Below, in pieces: positions 23,947 to 31,938 of a stretch of DNA of 64,000 bases. Made by a program: the position numbers and the translations under genes. Below the pieces are notes generated by a model. The model had not been told where the DNA came from. It did no database searches and saw only the letters and a program-made list of their open reading frames with translations. Within the stretch, counting starts at the first letter, position 1, and every line of letters starts with the position of its first letter. This DNA is from Saccharopolyspora rosea (GTDB taxonomy: Bacteria; Actinomycetota; Actinomycetes; Mycobacteriales; Pseudonocardiaceae): positions 3,410,001-3,474,000 of the forward strand of contig NZ_CP102826.1 of the NCBI RefSeq assembly GCF_025643595.1. The letters run 5' to 3'.

Positions 23947-24967
23947 TGAGCGGGTGCCGCAGCAGCGCCCCCACGCCGTCGTCCAGCTCGCGCCGGACGA
24001 CCTCGGCCGACGAGTCGGTCCGGGCGCAGGTCCGGAGCAGGAACGCCTCCCGCGAGGCGGGTGCGCCGTCCTGGAGCAGCAGGGTGTCGACCGCGCCCAT
24101 CTCGGCCGCGTGCGCCACGGACTCGTCGCCCTGGACGGCGAGTTGGTGCGCCAGTCCGGACTCGAAGCGATCGGCGAGGTCGGCGGCGCGGCGTTCGCTG
24201 AGGTCCCCGGCGATGCGCAGGAGTTCGTCGGCCAGCGCCTCGTCGGACGCGCCCCGGTCGAGGCCACCCCGGTCGGTCTCGGCGACCTGCGGCGCGGACT
24301 CCGCGGGCAGTTCCCGCCGGATCGCGGTGCGCGCCTGCACCTCGCCCGCCAGCACCAGCACCTCGGGGCGGAAGCGGGCGCCGACGTCGCGCACGTGCTC
24401 GGCGACGTCCTTGGCGTTGCGCAGCACCGCCTCGTCGGCCCGGCGCTGGTTCTGCTTGTGCGACAGCGCACCGCCGCGGGGCTTGTGCACGCCTTCGACC
24501 GCGCCGCCCCGGACCTCCTCGGCGTCGACCTCCTGCGGTTCGTGCTGTTCGGCGATGACCTCCTGGCGCACGTGGGCGCCTTCCTGGTCGGCGATGACGA
24601 CGAGTTCGCGGACGGCGCGGGCCTTCTCGCGCACGTAGGCGCCCAGTTCCGGCAACGTCGTCCAGTGCGCGTCGTCGCCGCTGCCGAGCGCGGCGTCCCA
24701 CGGCGCGTCCAGGACCACGCCGGACTCGGTGGCCACCAGCACCCGACCGTCGGCCTGCTCCTCGCCGCTGCGTGCGGACACCAGCTCGGCGTCGAGGCGC
24801 TCCAGCACCCCGTCGCCGGCTCCGTCGGCCCGCAGCCGCTCGCGCAGTGCGTCCCACCGCAGGCGGATCTGCGCCCCGGCGTCCTCGGCGGGCGAGCGGC
24901 CTTCGAGGTAGACCGTCGCGAAGGGCCCTTCCTGGTCGTACACGCGGCGCAGTTCAGCGAGTTCCAT
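23939..24967 (-). CDS. baeRF-family (bacterial eRF1-like, Rv2629/Vms1-type) protein
   Basis: The 342-residue protein resembles Mycobacterium Rv2629 in length and scattered landmarks: EGPFATVYLEG near residue 13, an HKP triplet near 160, a helix with GEVQARTAIRREL, VDTLLL near 295 and DDGVGALLRHPL at the end. These place it among bacterial eRF1-domain proteins related to Vms1, an archaeo-eukaryotic peptidyl-tRNA hydrolase family. The central region after residue 160 contains a Gln- and Lys-rich KQNQRRAD stretch, comparable to the catalytic Gln region of Vms1-like domains. It starts at ATG 24967 behind a GGAGGAGG box. A role in ribosome rescue or stress is plausible and not demonstrated by sequence alone. 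Confidence 0.72.
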   Translation of the reverse strand: MELAELRRVYDQEGPFATVYLEGRSPAEDAGAQIRLRWDALRERLRADGAGDGVLERLDAELVSARSGEEQADGRVLVATESGVVLDAPWDAALGSGDDAHWTTLPELGAYVREKARAVRELVVIADQEGAHVRQEVIAEQHEPQEVDAEEVRGGAVEGVHKPRGGALSHKQNQRRADEAVLRNAKDVAEHVRDVGARFRPEVLVLAGEVQARTAIRRELPAESAPQVAETDRGGLDRGASDEALADELLRIAGDLSERRAADLADRFESGLAHQLAVQGDESVAHAAEMGAVDTLLLQDGAPASREAFLLRTCARTDSSAEVVRRELDDGVGALLRHPLTA

Positions 24968-25168
24968 GCCTCCTCCTCTCACGTCGCGCGCTGGCTCCAC
25001 GCCTGGTACCCACGAGCACCGATCACCAAACCTCACCGCTCGAACCCCGGCGCCTCGTGCCCGACGCCGGGCTCTGGCGCGCCGGCGTCCCGCGGTGCTC
25101 CAGTGTGGACGACGGGTTCGGCGCACCATTTCCGTCCACAGAGGATGATCGTGCGACGGCACCGGCCA

Positions 25169-25321
25169 GAGCCTGTCTTTGATCTACATACATCAGGAGG
25201 GGCTCCCACAGCCGAGACGGCCGCTGAGGTTCCGCCACCGGCACCGCCACGCAAAACGAGTTCAAAAGACAGGCTCTTTCGCTACCGGCACCGCCACGCA
25301 CAACGAGACAAAGACAGGCTC
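25169..25321. repeat. Dispersed MITE-like repeat, deleted form with partial tandem end (copy D)
   Basis: The unit 25169-25276 starts GAGCCTGTCTTTGA and ends TCAAAAGACAGGCTC, matching inverted termini. It contains CATCAGGAGGGGCT and the GGCCGCTGAGGTTCCGCCAC module of copy A. A second right end, CACCGGCACCGCCACGCACA to AAAGACAGGCTC, follows directly to 25321. The unit stops 13 bases before the PhzF start codon. Confidence 0.8.
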
Positions 25322-25334
25322 TTAGGATTCGTGC

Positions 25335-26159
25335 ATGCGCGATTTCCAACAGGTCGACGTGTTCACCACCGTCCCCTTCGGCGGGAACCCGGTGGCGGTC
25401 GTGCTCGACGCGGACGGGTTGTCCGCCGACGAGATGCAGCGGTTCGCCCGGTGGACGAACCTGTCCGAGACGACGTTCGTGCTGCCGCCGAGCGACCCGG
25501 GCGCCGACTACCGGGTGCGGATCTTCACACCGGGCGGTGAGCTGCCGTTCGCGGGCCACCCGACGCTCGGGACGTGCCACGCGTGGCTGTCGGCCACCGA
25601 CCACGCCGGTGACGTCGTGGTGCAGGAATGCGATGCCGGACTGGTGCGGGTGCGGCGGACCGAGGACGCCCTGGCCTTCGCCGCCCCGCCGCTGGTGCGC
25701 TCGGGACCGGTCGAGGAGGCGCTGGTCGAGCGGGTGGCCGCGGCGCTGGGGGTCGAGCGGGCGGCGATCGTGGACGCGCAGTGGGCCGACAACGGGCCGG
25801 GCTGGATCGCTGTGCTGCTCGCCGACGCCGACTCCGTGCTCGCGCTGCGCCCGGGTCCCGTCGGGGACCTGCGCATCGGTGTCGCCGGGCCGCACCCGCA
25901 GGGCGCACCGGTGGCCTTCGAGGTGCGGACGTTCCTGTCGTTCGACGGCGCCACCGTGGAGGACCCGGTGACCGGCAGCTTCAACGCCGGGCTCGCCGAC
26001 TGGCTGCTGCGCACCGGCCGCGCCACCGCGCCGTACGTGGCGGCGCAGGGAACCGCGCTCGGACGGCAGGGACGGGTGCACGTGTCCACCGACGACACCG
26101 GCGCGGTCTGGGTCGGTGGCGGCACCATCACGTGCGTCACCGGCGGCGTCCGGCTCTGA
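25335..26159 (+). CDS. PhzF-family isomerase/epimerase
   Basis: The 274-residue protein has the two-fold diaminopimelate-epimerase-like PhzF structure. The catalytic Glu lies in NLSETTFVLPP near residue 43, the first lobe has FTPGGELPFAGHPTLG, and the second lobe has EDPVTGSFNAGLADWL near 210, all hallmarks of the family. PhzF proper isomerises dihydro-hydroxyanthranilate in phenazine synthesis; most relatives have unknown substrates. No phenazine genes are near. The start ATG lies 13 bases after repeat copy D, leaving AGGA as the only ribosome-site candidate, so its leader was probably supplied by the element. Confidence 0.9.
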   Translation: MRDFQQVDVFTTVPFGGNPVAVVLDADGLSADEMQRFARWTNLSETTFVLPPSDPGADYRVRIFTPGGELPFAGHPTLGTCHAWLSATDHAGDVVVQECDAGLVRVRRTEDALAFAAPPLVRSGPVEEALVERVAAALGVERAAIVDAQWADNGPGWIAVLLADADSVLALRPGPVGDLRIGVAGPHPQGAPVAFEVRTFLSFDGATVEDPVTGSFNAGLADWLLRTGRATAPYVAAQGTALGRQGRVHVSTDDTGAVWVGGGTITCVTGGVRL

Positions 26160-26288
26160 TTTCCGTCCACACTGGACCGGTATCCGGGAACCCGTCCACA
26201 ACGGAGTTCTCCGGGACCCGCTCGCGCCCGGCGACCTCGGCGTTCTAGGCTGCCGCCGGAAACCGACGGGCAGGGGGAAGGTGTCGTC

Positions 26289-27482
26289 ATGAGCGGAGAG
26301 CCGATCGGCACGGTGGTGCTGCGCCGCGTGATGCGCGCGCGGGATCCCGACGAGGCGCACCGCGTGTCCACACCGCTGGAGTTGCTGTTCGACCTGTGCT
26401 TCGTGGTGGCGGTGTCGCAGGCCGCGTCGCAGTTGCACCACGCACTGGCCGAGGGCCACATCGGGCCCGCGCTGGCGGGCTACGCCGCGGTGTTCTTCGC
26501 GATCTGGTGGGCCTGGATGAACTTCACCTGGTTCGCCTCGGCCTACGACACCGACGACGTGCCCTACCGGCTGCTGACGCTGCTGCAGATGGGCGGCGTG
26601 CTCGTGCTGGCCGCCGGGGTGCCCGCCGCCTTCGACCACGACGACTTCACCGTCGTGGTCGTCGGCTACGTCATCATGCGCGTCGCGATGATCACCCAGT
26701 GGCTGCGCGCCGCGGCCGAGCACCCGCAAGGCCGCTCCTGCACGCTGCGCTACGCCGCGGGCACCGCCGTCGTCCAGCTCGGCTGGATCGCGCGGCTGTG
26801 GGCGCCCGGCGCGTGGGCCTACGTCACCTTCCTGGTGCTGGTGGCCGCCGAGCTGGCCGTTCCGGCGTGGGCGGAGAGCACCGGACGGGCGACCTCCTGG
26901 CACCCCGGGCACATCGCGGAGCGCTACGGGTTGTTCACCATCATCGTGCTCGGCGAGGTCATCCTCGGGGCCCTCACCGGCGTGCAGACGGTGCTGGCCG
27001 ACCAGGGCCTGAGCACCTCGCTGCTGCTGATCGCGATCGGCGGGCTGGTGCTGGTGTTCGGCCTGTGGTGGATCTACTTCACGGGCCCCGAGGCCGTGCT
27101 CAGCACCGTGCGCGTCGCGTTGACCTGGGGATACGCCCACTACCTGGTGTTCGCCTCGGTCGCCGCCGTCGGCGCCGGGCTGGAGGTGGCGCTCGACGCG
27201 GCGACGCACCACGCCCACCTTCCCGACCACGCCGCCGCGCTGGCGGTCGCGGTACCGGTCGCCGTGTTCCTGGTCGTGCTGGCGCCGCTGCACCGGCTCA
27301 CCCGCTCCGGCGCGGTCGGCCACGGGCTGCTGGTCGCGGCCGGGGCGGCCGTGGTGCTCGCGCTCTCGTTCACCCCGGCGGTGCTCGGACTCGGCGGTGC
27401 CGTGCTGGCCATGGGCGTGGTGGTGGCCGCGACGCTGGCGGCGAACCTGGCGGTCGCCCAGCGGCGCGGCGCGCGGGCCTGA
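26289..27482 (+). CDS. LtrA-family (low temperature requirement A) membrane protein
   Basis: The 397-residue protein has about eleven hydrophobic segments and the LtrA family opening TPLELLFDLCFVVAVSQAAS near residue 30, then WWAWMNFTWFASAYDTDD near 77 and an ERYGLFTIIVLGEVILG stretch near 215. The family is named from a Listeria gene needed for growth in the cold; its molecular function is not known. A GGGGGAAGG box precedes the ATG. It converges with clpC, and a strong hairpin separates them. Confidence 0.9.
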   Translation: MSGEPIGTVVLRRVMRARDPDEAHRVSTPLELLFDLCFVVAVSQAASQLHHALAEGHIGPALAGYAAVFFAIWWAWMNFTWFASAYDTDDVPYRLLTLLQMGGVLVLAAGVPAAFDHDDFTVVVVGYVIMRVAMITQWLRAAAEHPQGRSCTLRYAAGTAVVQLGWIARLWAPGAWAYVTFLVLVAAELAVPAWAESTGRATSWHPGHIAERYGLFTIIVLGEVILGALTGVQTVLADQGLSTSLLLIAIGGLVLVFGLWWIYFTGPEAVLSTVRVALTWGYAHYLVFASVAAVGAGLEVALDAATHHAHLPDHAAALAVAVPVAVFLVVLAPLHRLTRSGAVGHGLLVAAGAAVVLALSFTPAVLGLGGAVLAMGVVVAATLAANLAVAQRRGARA

Positions 27483-27490
27483 CGACGAAC

Positions 27491-27517
27491 GGCGCCGCGG
27501 GGCGTGCCCGCGGCGCC
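27491..27517. terminator. Strong hairpin between convergent ltrA-like and clpC genes
   Basis: GGCGCCGCGGG at 27491-27501 pairs perfectly with CCCGCGGCGCC at 27507-27517 around a five-base loop. It starts nine bases after the LtrA stop and ends 30 bases before the ClpC stop, so it can serve both convergent transcripts. Confidence 0.75.
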
Positions 27518-27546
27518 GTGCCGTCGCCTCAGCGGTGGTCGGTCGT

Positions 27547-29886
27547 TCACGCCAGTTCCGCCAGGGGCGTGTCGGGGACTCCGGAGGGCTTGCGTTCGCC
27601 GCGGAAGGTGAACACCGCCTTGTCGTCGGGGCCCTCACCGTCCCAACCCTCGACATCCACGATCACGATCTGACCCGGCTCGACCTCACCGAACAGGATC
27701 TTCTCCGACAACTTGTCCTCGATCTCCCGCTGGATCGTCCGCCGCAACGGCCGCGCACCCAACACCGGATCGAAGCCCCGCTTGGCCAACAACTTCTTGG
27801 CCTTCGCCGTCAACTCCAAGGACATGTCCTTGCCCTTGAGCGCCTTCTCCACCCGACCCGAGAGCAGATCCACCATCTGGATGATCTCGTCCTCGGTCAA
27901 CTGGTGGAACACGATCACATCATCGATGCGGTTGAGGAACTCCGGCCGGAAATGCTTCTTCATCTCCTCGTGGACCTTGGACTTCATCCGCTCGTAGTTG
28001 GACTCAGCACCCTGACCACTGGAAAAGCCCAACCCCACGGCCTTGGAGATGTCCTGGGTCCCCAAGTTCGACGTGAAGATCAACACCGTGTTCTTGAAGT
28101 CCACCGTCCGACCCTGACCATCGGTGAGCCGACCGTCCTCCAACACCTGCAACAGCGTGTTGTAGATCTCCTGGTGAGCCTTCTCGATCTCGTCGAACAA
28201 CACCACCGAGAACGGCTTGCGCCGCACCTTCTCGGTGAGCTGACCACCCTCCTCGTACCCCACGTACCCCGGAGGCGCACCGAACAGCCGCGACGCGGTG
28301 TACCGGTCGTGGAACTCACCCATGTCGATCTGCACCAACGCGTCGTCGTCCCCGAACAGGAACTCCGCCAACGCCTTGGACAACTCCGTCTTCCCCACAC
28401 CCGACGGACCCGCGAAGATGAACGAACCCGACGGACGCTTCGGATCCTTCAGACCCGCACGAGTACGACGGATCGCCTGCGACACCGCCTTGACCGCATC
28501 GTCCTGACCGATGATCCGCTTGTGCAGCTCCTCCTCCATCCGGAGCAACCGCGTCGTCTCCTCCTCGGTCAACTTGAACACCGGAATACCGGTCCAGTTC
28601 GCCAACACCTCAGCGATCTGCTCATCGTCGACCTCGGCGACCACGTCCTCGCCCTCGACGGTGCGCCGGATGCGCCTGCGCGCCCCGGCCTCGTCGATCA
28701 GGTCGATCGCCTTGTCCGGCAGGTAGCGGTCGTTGATGTAGCGGTCGGCCAGGTCGGCCGCGGCCACCAGCGCGGAGTCGGTGATCGACACGCGGTGGTG
28801 CGCCTCGTAGCGGTCCCGCAGACCCTTGAGGATCTCCACCGCCTGCTCGCGGGAGGGTTCGCCGACCTGGATCGGCTGGAAGCGGCGCTCCAGCGCCGGG
28901 TCCTTCTCCACGTGCTTGCGGTACTCGTCCAGCGTGGTGGCGCCGATGGTCTGGATCTCGCCCCGCGCCAAGGCGGGTTTGAACAGGTTGGCGGCGTCGA
29001 TGGCGCCCTCCGTGGCACCCGCACCGACCAGCGTGTGGATCTCGTCGATGAACAGGATGATGTCGCCGCGGGTCTTGATCTCCTTGAGCACCTTCTTCAG
29101 GCGCTCCTCGAAGTCACCGCGGTACCGGGAACCGGCGACCAGCGAGCCCAGGTCCAGCGTGTAGAGCTGCTTGTCCTCCAGCGTCTCGGGCACCTCGCCC
29201 TTGACGACCTTCTGGGCCAGCCCCTCCACGACCGCGGTCTTGCCGACACCGGCCTCGCCGATGAGCACCGGGTTGTTCTTGGTGCGCCGCGAGAGGACCT
29301 GCATGATCCGCTCGATTTCCCCCTCCCTGCCGATCACCGGGTCGAGCTCGCCCTCGCGCGCGCGGCGCGTCAGGTTCTGCCCGAACTGGTCCAGCGTGGT
29401 CGAGGTCGCGGACTCGCTGCGGGCACCGGCCGCGGCGGGTTCCTCCTCCCCGGAGGCCGAGATCATCCGCAGCACTTCCCGGCGGATGCCGTCGGCGTCC
29501 GCGCCGAGCACGTCGAGCACCCGGGTGGCGACGCCCTCGCCTTCGCGGATCAGCCCGAGCAGGACGTGCTCGGTGCCGATGTGGTCGTGGCCCAGCTGGA
29601 GCGCCTCCCGCAGCGACAGCTCCAGCACCTTCTTCGCCCGTGGGGTGAACGGGATGTTGCCCTCGGGCGTCTGCTGCCCTCGGCCGATGATCTCCTCGAC
29701 CTTCCGGCGCACGCCCTCGGACCCGATCCCCAGCGACTCCAGCGCCCTGGCGGCGACACCCTCGCCCTCCTGGAGCAGGCCCAGCAGGACGTGCTCGGTG
29801 CCGATGTAGTTGTGGCCGAAACCCCTGGCCTCCTCCTGGGCCAGGACGACCACCCGCCTCGCGCGGTCGGTGAACCTCTCGAACAT
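27547..29886 (-). CDS. clpC: ClpC-type AAA+ unfoldase lacking the M domain, mosaic codon usage
   Basis: The 779-residue protein has two N-terminal Clp repeats (1-143), AAA+ domain 1 with Walker A GEAGVGKT at 210-217 and DEIH at 281, and AAA+ domain 2 with GPSGVGKT at 493-500, the pore loop GYVGYEEGG and a ClpP-binding LGF. Actinobacterial ClpC1 is near 850 residues. Here about 58 residues are absent between RIRR at 405-408 and DVVAEVD at 414-420, exactly the coiled-coil M domain that holds the resting state and contacts adaptors. The codons change sharply at about 28630 to TTG, GGT, CGT and GAT and return to GC3-rich near 27645. A paralogue beside a housekeeping ClpC, with a conversion tract, is my inference. 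Confidence 0.93.
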   Translation of the reverse strand: MFERFTDRARRVVVLAQEEARGFGHNYIGTEHVLLGLLQEGEGVAARALESLGIGSEGVRRKVEEIIGRGQQTPEGNIPFTPRAKKVLELSLREALQLGHDHIGTEHVLLGLIREGEGVATRVLDVLGADADGIRREVLRMISASGEEEPAAAGARSESATSTTLDQFGQNLTRRAREGELDPVIGREGEIERIMQVLSRRTKNNPVLIGEAGVGKTAVVEGLAQKVVKGEVPETLEDKQLYTLDLGSLVAGSRYRGDFEERLKKVLKEIKTRGDIILFIDEIHTLVGAGATEGAIDAANLFKPALARGEIQTIGATTLDEYRKHVEKDPALERRFQPIQVGEPSREQAVEILKGLRDRYEAHHRVSITDSALVAAADLADRYINDRYLPDKAIDLIDEAGARRRIRRTVEGEDVVAEVDDEQIAEVLANWTGIPVFKLTEEETTRLLRMEEELHKRIIGQDDAVKAVSQAIRRTRAGLKDPKRPSGSFIFAGPSGVGKTELSKALAEFLFGDDDALVQIDMGEFHDRYTASRLFGAPPGYVGYEEGGQLTEKVRRKPFSVVLFDEIEKAHQEIYNTLLQVLEDGRLTDGQGRTVDFKNTVLIFTSNLGTQDISKAVGLGFSSGQGAESNYERMKSKVHEEMKKHFRPEFLNRIDDVIVFHQLTEDEIIQMVDLLSGRVEKALKGKDMSLELTAKAKKLLAKRGFDPVLGARPLRRTIQREIEDKLSEKILFGEVEPGQIVIVDVEGWDGEGPDDKAVFTFRGERKPSGVPDTPLAELA

Positions 29887-30010
29887 TCGGCCTTCCTGAC
29901 CGCCTCGCGGTCCTTCGTCGTCCTTCGTCAAGCCGTGCACCCCGCTCAACGGTTCGGCGCGCCCCCGCATTCCCGCTGCGCTGCGAGCGGCCTGACGGCG
30001 GCCCGGGGCG

Positions 30011-30700
30011 CTACGACCGGGCGCAGGTCTCCGCGTCCTGGAACTCCATCGCGAGGTTGTCGATGGTGCTGGTGAGCAAGGCGGTGCGGGGCAGGCCGAG
30101 CCGGGCCAGCTCGTCGGCGACCGGGTGGTCACCGAGCCGGATCCGGGCGCCGCCGGGGCGACCGCGCAGCCCGCTCGGGCGCACCGTCCACGGGATCCGC
30201 CGCGTGGTCCCGTCCAGGTGGGTGTAGGCGTCGACGGCGGCGATCCCGCCGGGCACCGGCAGACCGCGCCGGACCAGCAGGTCGACGACCAGGCGGCCGT
30301 CCTGGCGGACGGTGCACCGCCGGACCGGGCCGTCGGACCGCAGGTCGATGTCGGCCATGCACTTGGGGAAACCCCAGATCGTCCGGCCCGCCTCCAGCGT
30401 GAACGACTGGTCGACGGGCAGCCGGTGGATGAACGCCCCCGGTCGCCGTCCGCGCGGGGCCCGGACGAGGAAGGCCACCGCGAACTCGTGGTAGCGGCCC
30501 AGGTCGCCGTCGACGTAGCGGACGAACGCCAGCGAGCACAGCGCCCGCCCGGGCACCGGTTCGACGACGTCGAGCCCGGAGTGCTCGATCGTCGACCGCG
30601 CGACGCGCGCGGGTACGGCGAACATCACCGAGCACGCGCTCGCCTCGCGGACGCGCACGGGCATGTCCACGCACCTGCCCTGCACCAGGTGACTCGACAT
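30011..30700 (-). CDS. Acetoacetate decarboxylase-family protein
   Basis: The 229-residue protein carries the family motif GRTIWGFPKCMADI near residue 115. Its Lys corresponds to the Schiff-base Lys of acetoacetate decarboxylase, and an RLPVDQ stretch precedes it. Relatives decarboxylate beta-keto acids or catalyse other Schiff-base reactions such as aldol or hydratase chemistry. I chose the ATG at 30700 because family members start near MSSH; an upstream in-frame GTG is possible. It is divergent from the dehydrogenase-led sugar operon and ends 124 bp before the clpC start. Clear metabolic partners are not visible. Confidence 0.82.
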   Translation of the reverse strand: MSSHLVQGRCVDMPVRVREASACSVMFAVPARVARSTIEHSGLDVVEPVPGRALCSLAFVRYVDGDLGRYHEFAVAFLVRAPRGRRPGAFIHRLPVDQSFTLEAGRTIWGFPKCMADIDLRSDGPVRRCTVRQDGRLVVDLLVRRGLPVPGGIAAVDAYTHLDGTTRRIPWTVRPSGLRGRPGGARIRLGDHPVADELARLGLPRTALLTSTIDNLAMEFQDAETCARS

Positions 30701-30918
30701 CACCTGAGTGAAACACGTTCCGCTGATGATGTCCACGACTTCTCGCCTCTCGAAGACGCTTCTCCACGTCATTCCAGAACGCGTTCTCGCCACTGGCGAG
30801 TCCATTCACAGTGGACCTGGGCCCCGGTCGCGTCCGATCAGCCGCTTGACCGGGTCACGAGATCGGCCTAACTTCTCGAACAACGTCCGACTGGTCGAAC
30901 AAGTGCCCGGGAGGCAGC

Positions 30919-31920
30919 GTGGATCCGCGTGCCGTGGTGATCGACCGACCGGGCAGCCTGCACGTCGTGGCGCGCGAGCCCGGCGAACCGGGCCCCGGCG
31001 AGGCCCTGGTGCGCGTGGCGTGGAGCGGGATCTGCGGCTCCGACCGCGAGATCCTCGCCGGTGGGCGACCAGAGGGGTTCGTGCGCTACCCCGTCGTGCC
31101 CGGCCACGAGTGGTCCGGCACGGTCGCGGCGGTCGGCGCCGGGGTCTCGCCCGACCTGCTCGGCAGGCCCGTGGTCGGCGAGGGATTCCGGTCGTGCCAG
31201 GAGTGCGACGCGTGCCGCCGCGGTGAGAACAACCTGTGCGCCGCCGAGTACGACGAGACCGGCTTCACCCGCCCCGGCGCCTGGGCGGACTTCCTCGCCC
31301 TGCCCGCCCGGTTGCTGCACGTGCTGCCGGACGGCGCCGACCTGCGCGCCGCCGCCGCGCTGGAACCCGCGGCCTGCGCGGCCGAAGCCTGCCTGCGGCT
31401 GGCCGCCGTCGCGGGCGACCGCGTGGCCGTCGTCGGCGCGGGCGCCCTCGGGTTGCTCGGTGCGCAACTGCTGGCCGCGGCGTCACCGGCCGAACTGGTC
31501 GTCGTCGACCGCAACCGCGAGCGCGCCGAGCTGGCCGAGTCCTGCGGAGCGACCGGCTTCAGCACCCCGGAGGCGGCGCCGCACGGCCGCTTCGACGTCG
31601 TGCTCGAAGCGGCGGGCGCACCCGGCACCGCGCGGCTGGCCACCCGGCTGGCCAGGCGGGGCGGCCGGGTCGCGCTCACCGGGCTCGCCGCCGAGGACGA
31701 CCAGCCGCCGGCGCCGACCGAGCTCGTGCTGTCCGCGCTGGCGGTGACCGCCGTGTTCGGCGCGCCGTCGCGGGCCTGGACGCACGCGGTGCGCGCCTTC
31801 GCCGCGGGCGCGCTCGACCCGGCCCGGATCACCGGCCGGACCTACCCGCTGGAGGACGCGGCCGCGGCGCTTCGCGCGCACGCCGAACAGGACGCGGTCA
31901 AGGTGCTGTTGCACCCGTGA
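30919..31920 (+). CDS. Zinc-dependent medium-chain dehydrogenase (sugar/sugar acid)
   Basis: The 333-residue MDR enzyme has catalytic zinc ligands in SGICGSDRE and PGHEWSG, the structural zinc motif CQECDACRRGENNLC and a Rossmann VGAGALGLL near residue 176. GTG 30919 follows GGGAGG by five bases. It heads a four-gene run with a sodium symporter, a small membrane protein and a gluconolactonase-like enzyme. It would oxidise an imported aldose at C1 to the lactone, or a sugar acid, feeding the lactonase. Two direct TCGAACAA repeats at 30876 and 30895 in the promoter may be regulator half-sites. Confidence 0.85.
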   Translation: MDPRAVVIDRPGSLHVVAREPGEPGPGEALVRVAWSGICGSDREILAGGRPEGFVRYPVVPGHEWSGTVAAVGAGVSPDLLGRPVVGEGFRSCQECDACRRGENNLCAAEYDETGFTRPGAWADFLALPARLLHVLPDGADLRAAAALEPAACAAEACLRLAAVAGDRVAVVGAGALGLLGAQLLAAASPAELVVVDRNRERAELAESCGATGFSTPEAAPHGRFDVVLEAAGAPGTARLATRLARRGGRVALTGLAAEDDQPPAPTELVLSALAVTAVFGAPSRAWTHAVRAFAAGALDPARITGRTYPLEDAAAALRAHAEQDAVKVLLHP

Positions 31921-31938
31921 CGAGAAGAGGTGCGTGAC

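Noticed and set aside
30876..30902. Direct repeats TCGAACAA upstream of the sugar dehydrogenase as a firm operator
   Set aside because: Two eight-base direct repeats 19 bases apart can occur by chance and no regulator gene is adjacent. I mention them only in the gene entry.
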